Assembly (NCBI RefSeq): GCF_001422045.1
Contig: NZ_LMLW01000010.1
Span: forward strand, 156,756-220,755
Source: Sphingomonas sp. Leaf242
GTDB lineage: Bacteria > Pseudomonadota > Alphaproteobacteria > Sphingomonadales > Sphingomonadaceae
DNA: 64,000 nucleotides
Direction of reading: 5' to 3'
The position numbers and the translations under genes are program-made. The notes beneath the pieces are model-generated. The model was not told where the DNA came from and searched no databases. It was given only the letters and a program-made list of their open reading frames with translations. This document shows, piece by piece, positions 8,828-16,630 of the stretch (positions are counted from its first letter, which is position 1; each line of letters starts with the position of its first letter).

Positions 8828-10279
8828 ATGGCTGAGTTCGCCATCATCGCCGTCCTCGCGCTAGCCGCCGGCATCCTCCTCGGCTGGCTGCTAGCCTCCC
8901 GCCGAGCCGCCACCCTAGCCAGCGAACTCGCCGTCGCCCAAACCAAGGTCGCCGACGCCGACCTCATCCGCACCGCGCGCGACGCCGTCGAGCGCGAACG
9001 CAACGCCGCGATGCAGGACCTCGCTACCCTCCGCGCGCAGAACGCCGAGCGCGCCACCGACACCGACCGCCTGCGCCTCGACCTCGCAGCGATCCGCACC
9101 GACCGCGATGCCGCCCGCACCGAAATCGCCACACTGAAAGCACAAGGCGAGGCGTTCGAAGCCCGCCTGCTCGAGCTCCGCGAGGCGAAGGACGTCATGG
9201 CCGCGCAGTTCGGCGACGTCGCCAACAAGCTGCTGAGCGACGCGCAGAAGACCTTCCTCGAACGCGCCGACGCTCGCTTCCGCCAGTCCGAGGAATCCGC
9301 CGGCCTCAACCTCAAGTCGATGCTGCAACCCGTCAGCGACCGCCTGCAACGCTACGAAGAGGGCGTCGCCAAGGTCGAGGCCGAGCGCCGCGACGCGTTC
9401 GGTGACCTCAAGGGCCAGATCGAACAGATGCGCCTCGGCCAGGAAAAGGTCTCCACCGAAGCCGCCAAGCTTGTCAACTCCCTCCGCAACGCCCCCAAGT
9501 CCCGCGGCCGCTGGGGCGAACAGCAGCTGAAGAACGTCCTCGAAACCTGTGGCCTCAGCGAACACACCGACTTCCAGACCGAGGTCTCGGTCGCGGTCGG
9601 CGACGACGGGGCAAGGTTACGCCCCGACGCAATCATCCGCGTCCCCGGCGGTCGCGCGCTGGTGATCGACGCAAAGGTCTCGCTCAACGCGTACCAGGAC
9701 GCGTTCGGCGCGGTCGACGACGCCGAGCGCCTGATCGGCCTAGCCGCCCATGCGGCCTCGATGCGCGCACACGTCAACGGCCTCGGCAACAAGGCCTATT
9801 GGAGCCAGTTCGCCGACACGCCCGACTACGTCATCATGTTCGTCCCCGGCGAACATTTCCTCTCCGCCGCGCTCGAACACGACCCGACGCTCTGGGACTT
9901 TGCCTTCGAAAAGCGCGTGCTGCTGGCAACCCCAACGAACCTGATCGCGATCGCCCGCACCGTGGCGGCGGTCTGGCGCCAGGAAAAACTCGCCAACGAA
10001 GCGCGCAAGATCGGCGAGCTCGGCAAGGAAATGCACGATCGCCTCGCCAAGGTCGCGGACGACCTGCGCAAAGTCGGTGTCGGCCTCAACAGCGCGGTGA
10101 AGAACTTCAACGGCTTCACCAACTCGTTCAACGGCCGCCTGATGGTGACGGGGCGCAAGTTCCGCGACCTGAACATCGAAACGGGTGCGCGGGATCTGGA
10201 GGACGTGTCATCGGTAGACGCGCTGGCGCTAGGCGAGGGGCCCGCGCTGATCGAGAAGCCGGAGAACGTCGAAAGCTGA
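8828..10279 (+). CDS. rmuC: DNA recombination protein RmuC
   Basis: 483 aa. An N-terminal membrane anchor (about residues 3-23, IIAVLALAAGILLGWLLA) precedes a long charged coiled coil (about 25-200). The conserved RmuC nuclease-like domain then follows with SRGRWGEQQLKNVLE, ALVIDAKVSLNAYQ, MFVPGEHFLSAAL and AVWRQEKLANEA. RmuC proteins limit inversions at short inverted repeats, which is notable next to so many palindromic elements. The C-terminal tail past about residue 440 is variable. Confidence 0.93.
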   Translation: MAEFAIIAVLALAAGILLGWLLASRRAATLASELAVAQTKVADADLIRTARDAVERERNAAMQDLATLRAQNAERATDTDRLRLDLAAIRTDRDAARTEIATLKAQGEAFEARLLELREAKDVMAAQFGDVANKLLSDAQKTFLERADARFRQSEESAGLNLKSMLQPVSDRLQRYEEGVAKVEAERRDAFGDLKGQIEQMRLGQEKVSTEAAKLVNSLRNAPKSRGRWGEQQLKNVLETCGLSEHTDFQTEVSVAVGDDGARLRPDAIIRVPGGRALVIDAKVSLNAYQDAFGAVDDAERLIGLAAHAASMRAHVNGLGNKAYWSQFADTPDYVIMFVPGEHFLSAALEHDPTLWDFAFEKRVLLATPTNLIAIARTVAAVWRQEKLANEARKIGELGKEMHDRLAKVADDLRKVGVGLNSAVKNFNGFTNSFNGRLMVTGRKFRDLNIETGARDLEDVSSVDALALGEGPALIEKPENVES

Positions 10280-10289
10280 CCTTCCACTA

Positions 10290-10398
10290 CCACCACCCCG
10301 GCGAAGGCCGGGGCCCAGTTGGCGGACGCGGATGATGGACGCTGCGATCCGTTACTTTAGCTTTCTCAACTGGGCCCCGGCCTTCGCCGGGGTGGTGG
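10290..10398. repeat. Palindromic repeat pair (CCCCGGCGAAGGCCGGGG type)
   Basis: ACCACCCCGGCGAAGGCCGG plus GGCCCAGTTG, and the inverted copy CAACTGGGCCCCGGCCTTCG followed by CCGGGGTGGTGG, separated by about 50 nt. It lies just after rmuC and is nearly identical to the pair at 8454-8557. Confidence 0.85.
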
Positions 10399-10513
10399 TG
10401 GAGGGTGGCTTCTTCCGCACCAGAAACCGATCGGTACAAAAATCGTTCACCTCTCGGCAACCTTTCCACATCCCGCGCATTAACCGGATAACACCCCCAA
10501 GAGTCATCCGGTC

Positions 10514-10591
10514 ATGAAACACCTAGTCCCCATCCTCTGCGCCCTCATCCCCTTCGCAGCAATGATCGGCGCCTGCGTAACCTGCCCCTGA
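10514..10591 (+). CDS. Possible 25-residue hydrophobic peptide
   Basis: An ATG ORF encoding a basic N-terminus (MKH) and a hydrophobic core ending in three cysteines (ILCALIPF..IGACVTC). It resembles very small lipoproteins or entericidin-like peptides in form, but no homologue is recognised. It is followed 23 nt later by a strong terminator hairpin, as expected for a real short transcript. The segment 10399-10513 before it shows no other gene. Confidence 0.3.
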   Translation: MKHLVPILCALIPFAAMIGACVTCP

Positions 10592-10613
10592 CACCCGCCG
10601 CAAAAGCACGAAA

Positions 10614-10650
10614 GAAAAGGCCCGCCCGGATCACTCCGGGCGGGCCTTTC
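10614..10650. terminator. Bidirectional rho-independent terminator
   Basis: AAAGGCCCGCCCGGA and TCCGGGCGGGCCTTT form a perfect 15-bp stem around TCAC. The A tract on the left and T tract on the right let it work for rplI (minus) and for the small ORF (plus). Confidence 0.85.
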
Positions 10651-10678
10651 TGTATCGGCTAGAAGGGAAGCGAAGGGA

Positions 10679-11275
10679 TCAACCCTGCGCTTCTTCCTCC
10701 TGGTCGCGAGGAGCTTCGGCGGTCGCGCCGGGCTCTGCGTTCGGATCGTAATCCTCGACGAAGCCAGCCTCGTCGCGCTCGAACATCGACGACATCACGT
10801 CGACGCCCGAAGCCTGCATCTCGGCCTCTTCAGGCGAGCGGGCAACGTTGACCTTGACGGCCACCGACACCTCGGGGTGCAGCGACACCTTGACGGTGTA
10901 GACACCGATCGCCTTGATCGGCTTGTCGAGCACGATCGCCGACTTGCCGACCTTGTGACCATCGGCCACCAGCGCATCGACCAGATCGCGAACCGCGACC
11001 GAACCGTAGAGCTGACCGGTGTTCGACGCCTGACGGATCAGGGTCACGGTCGCGTCGTTGAAGGTCTTCGCTTCGGTCTCGGCATCGCTGCGACGCGATG
11101 CGTTGTCCGATTCGATCTTCGCACGGTTCGACTCGAACACCTTGCGGTTGGCTTCGTTCGAACGAAGCGCCTTCTTGTTGGGAAGCAGGAAGTTACGTGC
11201 GTAACCGTCCTTGACCTTCACCACGTCGCCGATAGCACCAAGCTTTTCGACGCGCTCAAGCAGAATGACGTCCAT
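10679..11275 (-). CDS. rplI: 50S ribosomal protein L9
   Basis: 198 aa. Binds 23S rRNA. The N-terminal domain (MDVILLERVEKLGAIGDVVKVKDGYARNFLLPNKKAL) and the C-terminal domain (about 80-148) are complete. A further acidic tail of about 45 residues rich in Glu, Asp and Ala, ending in EEEAQG, goes beyond the usual roughly 150 residues. Last gene of the rpsF-rpsR-rplI operon; the terminator at 10614-10650 follows. Confidence 0.96.
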   Translation of the reverse strand: MDVILLERVEKLGAIGDVVKVKDGYARNFLLPNKKALRSNEANRKVFESNRAKIESDNASRRSDAETEAKTFNDATVTLIRQASNTGQLYGSVAVRDLVDALVADGHKVGKSAIVLDKPIKAIGVYTVKVSLHPEVSVAVKVNVARSPEEAEMQASGVDVMSSMFERDEAGFVEDYDPNAEPGATAEAPRDQEEEAQG

Positions 11276-11286
11276 GTGGGCGCTCC

Positions 11287-11511
11287 TTACTTAACGATGT
11301 AGGGCAGCAAGCCCAGATGACGCGCGCGCTTGATGGCCTGGGCCAGTTCGCGCTGCTTCTTTGCGGCCACCGAAGTGATACGCGACGGGACGATCTTGCC
11401 ACGCTCGGACACGAAGCCCTGCAGCAACCGGACGTCCTTATAGTCGATCCGGGGAGCGTCTTTGGCGGAGAACGGGCAGCTCTTGCGGCGGCGGAAGAAT
11501 GGACGTGCCAT
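11287..11511 (-). CDS. rpsR: 30S ribosomal protein S18
   Basis: 74 aa, normal length. The sequence [33 protein letters not shown] and the C-terminal [12 protein letters not shown] are typical. It binds S6 as a dimer on 16S rRNA. It is 2 nt downstream of rpsF and 11 nt upstream of rplI. Confidence 0.97.
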   Translation of the reverse strand: MARPFFRRRKSCPFSAKDAPRIDYKDVRLLQGFVSERGKIVPSRITSVAAKKQRELAQAIKRARHLGLLPYIVK

Positions 11512-11513
11512 GT

Positions 11514-11948
11514 TTATTCAGCTCCCTCTTCGCGGTCACGACGGGGACCACGGTCCGGACGATCGCCACGATCGGGACGGCCCTCACGGCCACCTTCACG
11601 GTCGCCACGACGCTCGCGGTCACGATCCTGCTTGCGCATCATCACGGTCGGGCCCTCTTCGAGGGTGTCGACCTTGACCGTCATGTAACGGATGATGTCT
11701 TCGTTGATCTGGGTCTGGCGCTCCAGCTCTGCGATCACGCTGCCCGGGGCATCGATCTCGAGCATGACATAGTGCGCCTTGCGGTTCTTGGCGATCTTGT
11801 ACGCGAGCGAACGCAGGCCCCAGTTCTCGGTCTTTACGACCCGACCTTCGTTGTCGTTCACGATCTTGGTGGCGATTTCCGCCAGTGCGTCCACCTGCGC
11901 TTGTGCCAGATCCTGGCGCGCAAGGAACACGTGCTCGTAAAGAGCCAT
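11514..11948 (-). CDS. rpsF: 30S ribosomal protein S6
   Basis: 144 aa. The S6 ferredoxin-like fold is clear ([37 protein letters not shown]). ATG 11948 is chosen because it fits the family; the upstream ATG at 11990 adds 14 unrelated residues. After about residue 105 comes a low-complexity Arg/Asp/Gly-rich tail ([20 protein letters not shown]). First gene of the ribosomal operon; the leader (11949-12060) holds a hairpin described separately. Confidence 0.96.
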   Translation of the reverse strand: MALYEHVFLARQDLAQAQVDALAEIATKIVNDNEGRVVKTENWGLRSLAYKIAKNRKAHYVMLEIDAPGSVIAELERQTQINEDIIRYMTVKVDTLEEGPTVMMRKQDRDRERRGDREGGREGRPDRGDRPDRGPRRDREEGAE

Positions 11949-12024
11949 GTCTTGTCCTTCGTCTTGGCCGATCGCTGATACACGCCCCATGCGTGCACCC
12001 CTCCGGCTGTCGTCTAGAATGCAA

Positions 12025-12055
12025 ACAGGGGCGAGAGACGCGAATCTCTCACCCC
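12025..12055 (-). promoter_or_regulatory. Leader hairpin upstream of rpsF
   Basis: On the minus strand CCGGGGTGAGAGA and TCTCTCGCCCC form a stem around ATTCGCG about 80-110 nt before the rpsF start. rpsF operons often carry an S6:S18-binding leader RNA. Whether this is that element cannot be decided by eye. The promoter must lie between here and 12108. Confidence 0.35.
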
Positions 12056-12108
12056 GGTTGCAGAGGGCCTTAGCCGATTATCCGGCAAAGGCAAGGTAAT
12101 GGTAGGTG

Positions 12109-12465
12109 TTACCGGAACGCGCCGCCACGAACCTGGACCACGTTGCCGCGACCGTCGATCAGGATCGCGTCACGACCCGAGCGAACCCACTGATGCGCGC
12201 GGGGCGGGGGTGCAAGGCGATAGTTGCGGTACGTGGTGATGACCCGGTAGTTCTGCGCCTGGCGACGATCGAAGCGCTGGCCGGCGCGCCAGTTGCGATA
12301 CTGCGGCGTGCGGACAACGGTGCGCTTGGTAACGACGGTGCGGCCGTTGTCGTTGTGGCGCACGGTGGTGACTTCGCGACGCTGCTGCGCTTCGGCAGGC
12401 GCTGCGGCGAGCAGGGGGCTGGCAACTAGGGTGGCGGCAAGCGCACTGAGGATGAACGTCTTCAT
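12109..12465 (-). CDS. RcnB-family periplasmic protein
   Basis: 118 aa. Signal peptide about residues 1-27 (MKTFILSALAATLVASPLLA, cleavage near AEAQ). The mature C-terminus YRLAPPPRAHQWVRSGRDAI followed by LIDGRGNVVQV is the RcnB signature (nickel/cobalt homeostasis family). ATG 12465 has a good ribosome site (GGGAGA, 6 nt) and begins the signal peptide; longer versions do not. Metal specificity is not evident. It is divergent from fabD. Confidence 0.85.
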   Translation of the reverse strand: MKTFILSALAATLVASPLLAAAPAEAQQRREVTTVRHNDNGRTVVTKRTVVRTPQYRNWRAGQRFDRRQAQNYRVITTYRNYRLAPPPRAHQWVRSGRDAILIDGRGNVVQVRGGAFR

Positions 12466-12527
12466 GATAATCTCCCGTTTGAAACACGGCGCCGTTGCTG
12501 CGGCGTCCTCCATAATCTGCGAGCCGA

Positions 12528-12578
12528 TTGTCGCAGGCGATTGTCGCAAGGTCGGCGAAATGGTCGCATATTGTCGCA
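12528..12578. promoter_or_regulatory. Four TTGTCGCA-like direct repeats
   Basis: TTGTCGCA occurs at 12528-12535, 12541-12548 and 12571-12578, and TGGTCGCA at 12561-12568. Offsets are 13, 20 and 10 nt. The cluster lies between the divergent RcnB-like gene and fabD, about 90 nt before the fabD start, and looks like a repeated regulator-binding site. Confidence 0.45.
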
Positions 12579-12665
12579 AGGTCGCCGGGTTCGTTCAGGT
12601 TGCAACTCGCCGCGCACCTTTATAGGCCCCGCGCTCAAACGAAGACCGAACACACAGGAGAGATC

Positions 12666-13625
12666 ATGCGCGCGTTCATCTTCCCCGGCCAGGGGAGCCA
12701 GTCTGTCGGCATGGGCAAGGCGCTCGCCGACGCCAGTGCCACCGCCCGCGAGGTCTTCGCCGAAGTCGACGAGGCGCTCGGCCAGCACCTGTTCCGCCTG
12801 ATGAGCGAAGGTCCCGCGGACGACCTGCTCCTCACCGAGAACGCGCAGCCCGCGATCATGGCGAACGCGATCGCCACCTTGCGCGTCGCCGAGAAGGAAG
12901 GCGGCATCCGCCTCGCCGACAAGGCGGACTACGTCGCCGGCCATAGCCTCGGCGAATATACCGCCTTGTGCGCCGCCGGTGCGCTCGATCTGTCGACCAC
13001 CGCGCGTCTCCTGAAACTCCGCGGCCGCGCGATGCAGGCCGCCGTCCCGGTAGGTGAGGGCGCGATGGCCGCGTTGCTCGGCACCGACCTCGAAAAGGCG
13101 CAGGTGGTCGCTGGCGCCGCGGTCGACGCGATCCTCGCAGAGGGCGGTCCCGAACTGATCTGTACCGTCGCCAACGACAACGACCCCTCGCAGGTCGTCA
13201 TCTCCGGCCACCGCCTCGCCATCGAAAAGGCGATCGCACTGGCCAAGGACCTAGGCGCCAAGCGTGCGGTATTGTTGCCCGTCTCCGCCCCCTTCCACTG
13301 CCCCCTAATGCAGCCCGCCGCCGAAGCCATGGAAGCCGCGCTTCTAGACGCCGACCTCCGCGCGCCCCTGGTCCCCGTCTTCGCCAACGTAGACGCCACC
13401 GCCGTCGCCGACCCGGGGGCGATCCGTCACCTGTTGGTCCAGCAGGTCACCGGCATGGTCCGCTGGCGCGAATCGGTTTTAGCGATGCACGCGGCGGGCG
13501 TTGACCACTTCGTCGAATTCGGCGGCAAGGTCCTCAGCCCGATGGTCAAGCGCATCACCCCCGACGCCGAAACGACGAGCGTCATCACGATGGACGACAT
13601 CGAGGGATTCGTGAAGAAGATGTGA
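12666..13625 (+). CDS. fabD: Malonyl-CoA:ACP transacylase
   Basis: 319 aa. It transfers malonyl from CoA to acyl carrier protein. FPGQGSQ, AGHSLGEYTA (nucleophilic Ser), the SAPFHCPLM His region and a Gln/Asn-rich end are present. ATG 12666 has the ribosome site AGGAGA 5 nt upstream and starts MRAFIFPGQGSQ. The normal alphaproteobacterial order is fabD-fabG, but here a GxxExxY gene with inverted-repeat ends lies between them, starting right after the fabD stop. Confidence 0.96.
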   Translation: MRAFIFPGQGSQSVGMGKALADASATAREVFAEVDEALGQHLFRLMSEGPADDLLLTENAQPAIMANAIATLRVAEKEGGIRLADKADYVAGHSLGEYTALCAAGALDLSTTARLLKLRGRAMQAAVPVGEGAMAALLGTDLEKAQVVAGAAVDAILAEGGPELICTVANDNDPSQVVISGHRLAIEKAIALAKDLGAKRAVLLPVSAPFHCPLMQPAAEAMEAALLDADLRAPLVPVFANVDATAVADPGAIRHLLVQQVTGMVRWRESVLAMHAAGVDHFVEFGGKVLSPMVKRITPDAETTSVITMDDIEGFVKKM

Positions 13626-13652
13626 TTCACGCGAAGGCGCAAAGGCGCAAAG
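13626..13652 (+). repeat. Left 27-bp inverted repeat of the GxxExxY unit
   Basis: TTCACGCGAAGGCGCAAAGG continued by CGCAAAG. It matches the reverse complement of 14036-14062 at 24 of 27 positions. It starts directly after the fabD stop codon and ends 3 nt before the GxxExxY start codon. Confidence 0.9.
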
Positions 13653-13655
13653 ACG

Positions 13656-14072
13656 ATGGATCTCGAGGCTGCCGCTTCCGACGTCATTGATGTTTCGCTT
13701 CGCCTTCACCGGGAGCTTGGGCCTGGATTGCTCGAAAGCGTCTACGAGACTGTGTTGGCGAGCCAGCTCGCCAGTCTGGGATATGAGGTCGAGCGGCAAC
13801 GCTCTGTCTCGATCGATTTCGAAGGGCTGCATTTCGAAGCGGCGTTCCGGATCGACCTCATCGTTGGCAACCAGCTACTGGTTGAAATCAAATCGGTCGA
13901 GCGACTGAATGCCGTTCATGCAAAGCAACTGCTGACCTATCTGCGACTAACCAAACAGCCCTTGGGGCTGCTGATCAACTTCGGAGGCGAGACGCTGAAG
14001 GAGGGGCTCCGTCGGATCGTCAACGGCTACACCCCCTTCGCGCCATCGCGCCTTCGCGTGAACAAAATCTGA
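13656..14072 (+). CDS. GxxExxY protein (PD-(D/E)XK nuclease superfamily fold)
   Basis: 138 aa. The name-giving motif is G24-LL-E27... read as GLLESVY (residues 24-30). A PD-(D/E)XK-like core follows: D67 in FRIDLIV, then E77-I-K79 in LLVEIKS; QLLTYLRL (91-98) is a further family motif. No biochemical role is established for the family. The gene is enclosed by 27-bp inverted repeats, and the right one encodes residues 128-136. It lies inside the fab operon on the same strand; its stop TGA overlaps an ATG that is in frame with fabG. It looks like a cargo gene of a small mobile unit. Confidence 0.88.
   Translation: MDLEAAASDVIDVSLRLHRELGPGLLESVYETVLASQLASLGYEVERQRSVSIDFEGLHFEAAFRIDLIVGNQLLVEIKSVERLNAVHAKQLLTYLRLTKQPLGLLINFGGETLKEGLRRIVNGYTPFAPSRLRVNKI
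14036..14062 (-). repeat. Right 27-bp inverted repeat of the GxxExxY unit
   Basis: The reverse complement reads TTCACGCGAAGGCGCGATGG plus CGCGAAG. It overlaps the 3' end of the GxxExxY coding region, so the last residues (FAPSRLRVN) are repeat-encoded. Confidence 0.9.
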
Positions 14073-14083
14073 TGGAGACTAAA

Positions 14084-14824
14084 ATGTTCGACCTCACAGG
14101 CATGACCGCCCTCGTCACCGGGGCATCCGGCGGGATCGGGTCCGAGATCGCCAAGGCCCTAGTCGCCCAGGGCGCGCGCCTCGCCGTATCCGGCTCCAAC
14201 GCCGACAAGCTCGAAGCCTTCCGCGCCAGCCTCGGCGGCGACCACGTCGCACTCCCCTGCAACCTCTCAGACGCAGCCGCAGTCGACGCGCTCGTCCCCC
14301 AAGCCGTCGAAGCGCTCGGTGGCAAGCTCGACATCCTCGTCAACAACGCCGGCGTCACGCGCGACAATCTCGCGATGCGGATGAAGGACGACGAGTGGGA
14401 CAGCGTCATCCGCGTCAATCTCGAAGCCGCGTTCCGCCTCATGCGCGCCGCTGCCAAGCCGATGATGAAGGCGCGCTTCGGCCGGATGATCTCGGTCACC
14501 TCGATCGTCGGCGTCACCGGCAATCCCGGCCAGGCGAACTACGCGGCATCGAAGGCCGGCCTGATCGGCATGTCGAAATCGATGGCGCAGGAACTCGCCA
14601 GCCGCGGCATCACCGTCAACTGCGTCGCACCCGGTTTCATCACCTCGCCGATGACCGACGCGCTGCCCGACGCGCAGAAGACCGCGCTCACCGCGAAGAT
14701 TCCCGCCGGTCGGCTTGGCGAAGGCGCAGACATCGGCGCGGCGATCGTGTACCTCGCTAGCCGTGAAGCCGGGTACGTCACGGGACAAACCGTGCACGTG
14801 AACGGCGGGATGGCGATGATCTGA
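14084..14824 (+). CDS. fabG: 3-oxoacyl-[ACP] reductase
   Basis: 246 aa. NADPH-dependent reduction of beta-ketoacyl-ACP in fatty acid elongation. Short-chain dehydrogenase motifs are complete: [21 protein letters not shown] triad in SVTSIVG and YAASKAG, and APGFI. ATG 14084 has GGAG 7 nt upstream and fits the family. ATG 14072 would add METK and overlap the GxxExxY stop. acpP and fabF follow. Confidence 0.96.
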   Translation: MFDLTGMTALVTGASGGIGSEIAKALVAQGARLAVSGSNADKLEAFRASLGGDHVALPCNLSDAAAVDALVPQAVEALGGKLDILVNNAGVTRDNLAMRMKDDEWDSVIRVNLEAAFRLMRAAAKPMMKARFGRMISVTSIVGVTGNPGQANYAASKAGLIGMSKSMAQELASRGITVNCVAPGFITSPMTDALPDAQKTALTAKIPAGRLGEGADIGAAIVYLASREAGYVTGQTVHVNGGMAMI

Positions 14825-14901
14825 ACTTGCGCGCTGAACTACCGCGTTCTAGGTGCGTTCAGGAAATACCGAAAACCCCCAGATTTGAAGAGGGAACTAC
14901 C

Positions 14902-15138
14902 ATGAGCGAGACAGCTGACCGCGTGAAGAAGATCGTCGTCGAGCATCTCGGCGTCGAAGCCGACAAGGTGACCGAGGACGCGAGCTTCATCGACGACCTG
15001 GGCGCAGACAGCCTCGACATCGTCGAACTCGTCATGGCGTTCGAGGAAGAATTCGGTGTCGAGATCCCCGATGATGCCGCCGAGAAGATTGCGACCGTCA
15101 AGGATGCGATCACCTACATCGACGAGCACAAGGCCTGA
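14902..15138 (+). CDS. acpP: Acyl carrier protein
   Basis: 78 aa. It carries acyl chains on a 4'-phosphopantetheine attached to the serine of [10 protein letters not shown]. The acidic helix [19 protein letters not shown] is typical. ATG 14902 follows the ribosome site AGGGA. A hairpin terminator lies between acpP and fabF, so fabF may also have its own promoter. Confidence 0.97.
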   Translation: MSETADRVKKIVVEHLGVEADKVTEDASFIDDLGADSLDIVELVMAFEEEFGVEIPDDAAEKIATVKDAITYIDEHKA

Positions 15139-15190
15139 TCAGGGTCTAGGGTTCAAACCTTTGGACCTGCCCTGAAGGGTGTGATTTGAG

Positions 15191-15235
15191 CGGCTCCCCG
15201 TCCTTGGGCAAAGAGGGCGGGGAGCCGTTTCGTTT
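15191..15235 (+). terminator. Rho-independent terminator or attenuator after acpP
   Basis: CGGCTCCCCG pairs with CGGGGAGCCG around TCCTTGGGCAAAGAGGG, followed by TTTCGTTTT. It may lower read-through into fabF, giving high acpP relative to fabF. Confidence 0.75.
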
Positions 15236-15259
15236 TGAGAGCAGACGGAGTTTGAAGCC

Positions 15260-16522
15260 ATGCGGCGTGTCGTCGTAACCGGGCTAGGCCTGGTCACCCC
15301 TCTGGGGGCGGATGTTGAAACGGCCTGGGCGAATATCCTCGCCGGCAAGTCGGGCGCGGGCCCGATCACGCGCTTCGACGCGTCGGATCAGGTGTGCCGC
15401 ATCGCCTGCGAGGTGAAACCGGCCGACCACGAATATGGCTTCGACCCCGGCAAGCGGGTCGATCACAAGGTCCAGCGGCAGGTCGATCCGTTCATCATCT
15501 ACGGCATCGACGCCGCCGGCCAGGCTCTGGAAGACGCCGGGCTGACCGAGATGACGCTCGAAGAGAGCTGGCGTGCCGGCGTGTCGATCGGCTCGGGCAT
15601 CGGCGGTCTGCCGGGCATCGAGAGCGAATCGATCGTCCTCCACACCAAGGGCCCGCGTCGCGTTTCGCCACACTTCGTCCACGGCCGTCTGATCAACCTG
15701 ATCTCGGGTCAGGTCTCGATCAAATACGGCCTGCGCGGTCCGAATCACGCGGTCGTCACCGCCTGCTCGACCGGCGCGCACGCCATTGGCGATGCAGCGC
15801 GGATGATCGCGATGGACGACGCCGACGTGATGCTCGCGGGCGGCGCGGAGGGCACCGTCTGCCCGCTCGGGATCGCTGGCTTCGCACAGGCACGCGCGCT
15901 GTCGACCAACTTCAACGATTCGCCCGAAAAGGCCTCGCGTCCTTACGACAAGGATCGCGACGGCTTCGTGATGGGCGAGGGTGCGGGCGTGCTGGTGCTC
16001 GAGGAGTACGAACACGCCAAGGCACGCGGTGCGAAGATGTATGCCGAGGTGATCGGTTACGGCCTGTCGGGCGACGCATACCACGTGACCGCGCCGCATC
16101 CGGAAGGCGATGGCGCGTTCCGGTCGATGCAGATGGCGATCAAGAAGTCGGGCCTCGCGCTCGAGGACATCGACTATATCAACGCGCACGGCACCTCGAC
16201 GCCTTTGGGTGACGAGCTCGAACTCGGTGCGGTCCGCCGCCTGTTCGGCGATGCGATTTCGGGCCTGTCGATGTCGTCGACCAAGTCCGCGATCGGCCAT
16301 CTGCTCGGCGGCGCTGGCGCGGTCGAAAGCATCTTCTGCATCCTCGCGCTGCGTGACCAGATCGTCCCGCCGACGCTGAACCTCGACAATCCGAGCGACA
16401 GCTGCGTGGGCGTCGACCTCGTGCCCCACGTCGCCAAGAAGCGTGAAGTCCGCGCGGTGCTGAACAACTCGTTCGGCTTCGGCGGCACCAACGCGTCGCT
16501 GGTGATGACGAAGGTCCGCTAA
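15260..16522 (+). CDS. fabF: 3-oxoacyl-[ACP] synthase II
   Basis: 420 aa. Condenses malonyl-ACP with acyl-ACP. The catalytic cysteine is in VTACSTGAHAI and the histidines are in INAHGTSTPLGD and KSAIGHLLGGAGA; NNSFGFGGTN is at the C-terminus. ATG 15260 begins MRRVVVTGLGLVTPLG. Part of the fab locus. Confidence 0.96.
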   Translation: MRRVVVTGLGLVTPLGADVETAWANILAGKSGAGPITRFDASDQVCRIACEVKPADHEYGFDPGKRVDHKVQRQVDPFIIYGIDAAGQALEDAGLTEMTLEESWRAGVSIGSGIGGLPGIESESIVLHTKGPRRVSPHFVHGRLINLISGQVSIKYGLRGPNHAVVTACSTGAHAIGDAARMIAMDDADVMLAGGAEGTVCPLGIAGFAQARALSTNFNDSPEKASRPYDKDRDGFVMGEGAGVLVLEEYEHAKARGAKMYAEVIGYGLSGDAYHVTAPHPEGDGAFRSMQMAIKKSGLALEDIDYINAHGTSTPLGDELELGAVRRLFGDAISGLSMSSTKSAIGHLLGGAGAVESIFCILALRDQIVPPTLNLDNPSDSCVGVDLVPHVAKKREVRAVLNNSFGFGGTNASLVMTKVR

Positions 16523-16527
16523 AAACC

Positions 16528-16617
16528 TTGTTCCCCCGCGAAGGGTCACCCACCAAAGTAATACTTTGGTGGGGCCCAAGGCGGGGGCCCAGACTGGGTT
16601 CCCGCCTTCGCGGGGGT
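16528..16617. repeat. Palindromic repeat pair interrupted by a hairpin insert
   Basis: CTTGTTCCCCCGCGAAGG is followed by a foreign 33-nt piece (16545-16577) before the element resumes as GCGGGGGCCCAGACTGGG and the inverted partner CCCGCCTTCGCGGGGG. AAGG is present on both sides of the insert (16541-16544 and 16578-16581). See the separate entry for the insert. Confidence 0.75.
16545..16577. mobile_element. 33-bp hairpin insert with flanking AAGG repeat
   Basis: The core CCCACCAAAGTA / TACTTTGGTGGG (16549-16560 and 16562-16573) is a perfect 12-bp inverted repeat with a single-base loop. It splits a palindromic repeat and is bordered by the direct 4-mer AAGG, as a target duplication would be. 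No copy elsewhere in the window was found. Confidence 0.45.
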
Positions 16618-16630
16618 CCAAGGAGTACCA

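Noticed and set aside
8554..8835. 93-codon frame between def and rmuC
   Set aside because: It is made of palindromic-repeat sequence and the RLHF element and shares no protein family.
12528..12578. CRISPR-like array
   Set aside because: Repeats are only 8 nt, spacing is 10-20 nt and no cas genes are present; a regulatory cluster fits better.
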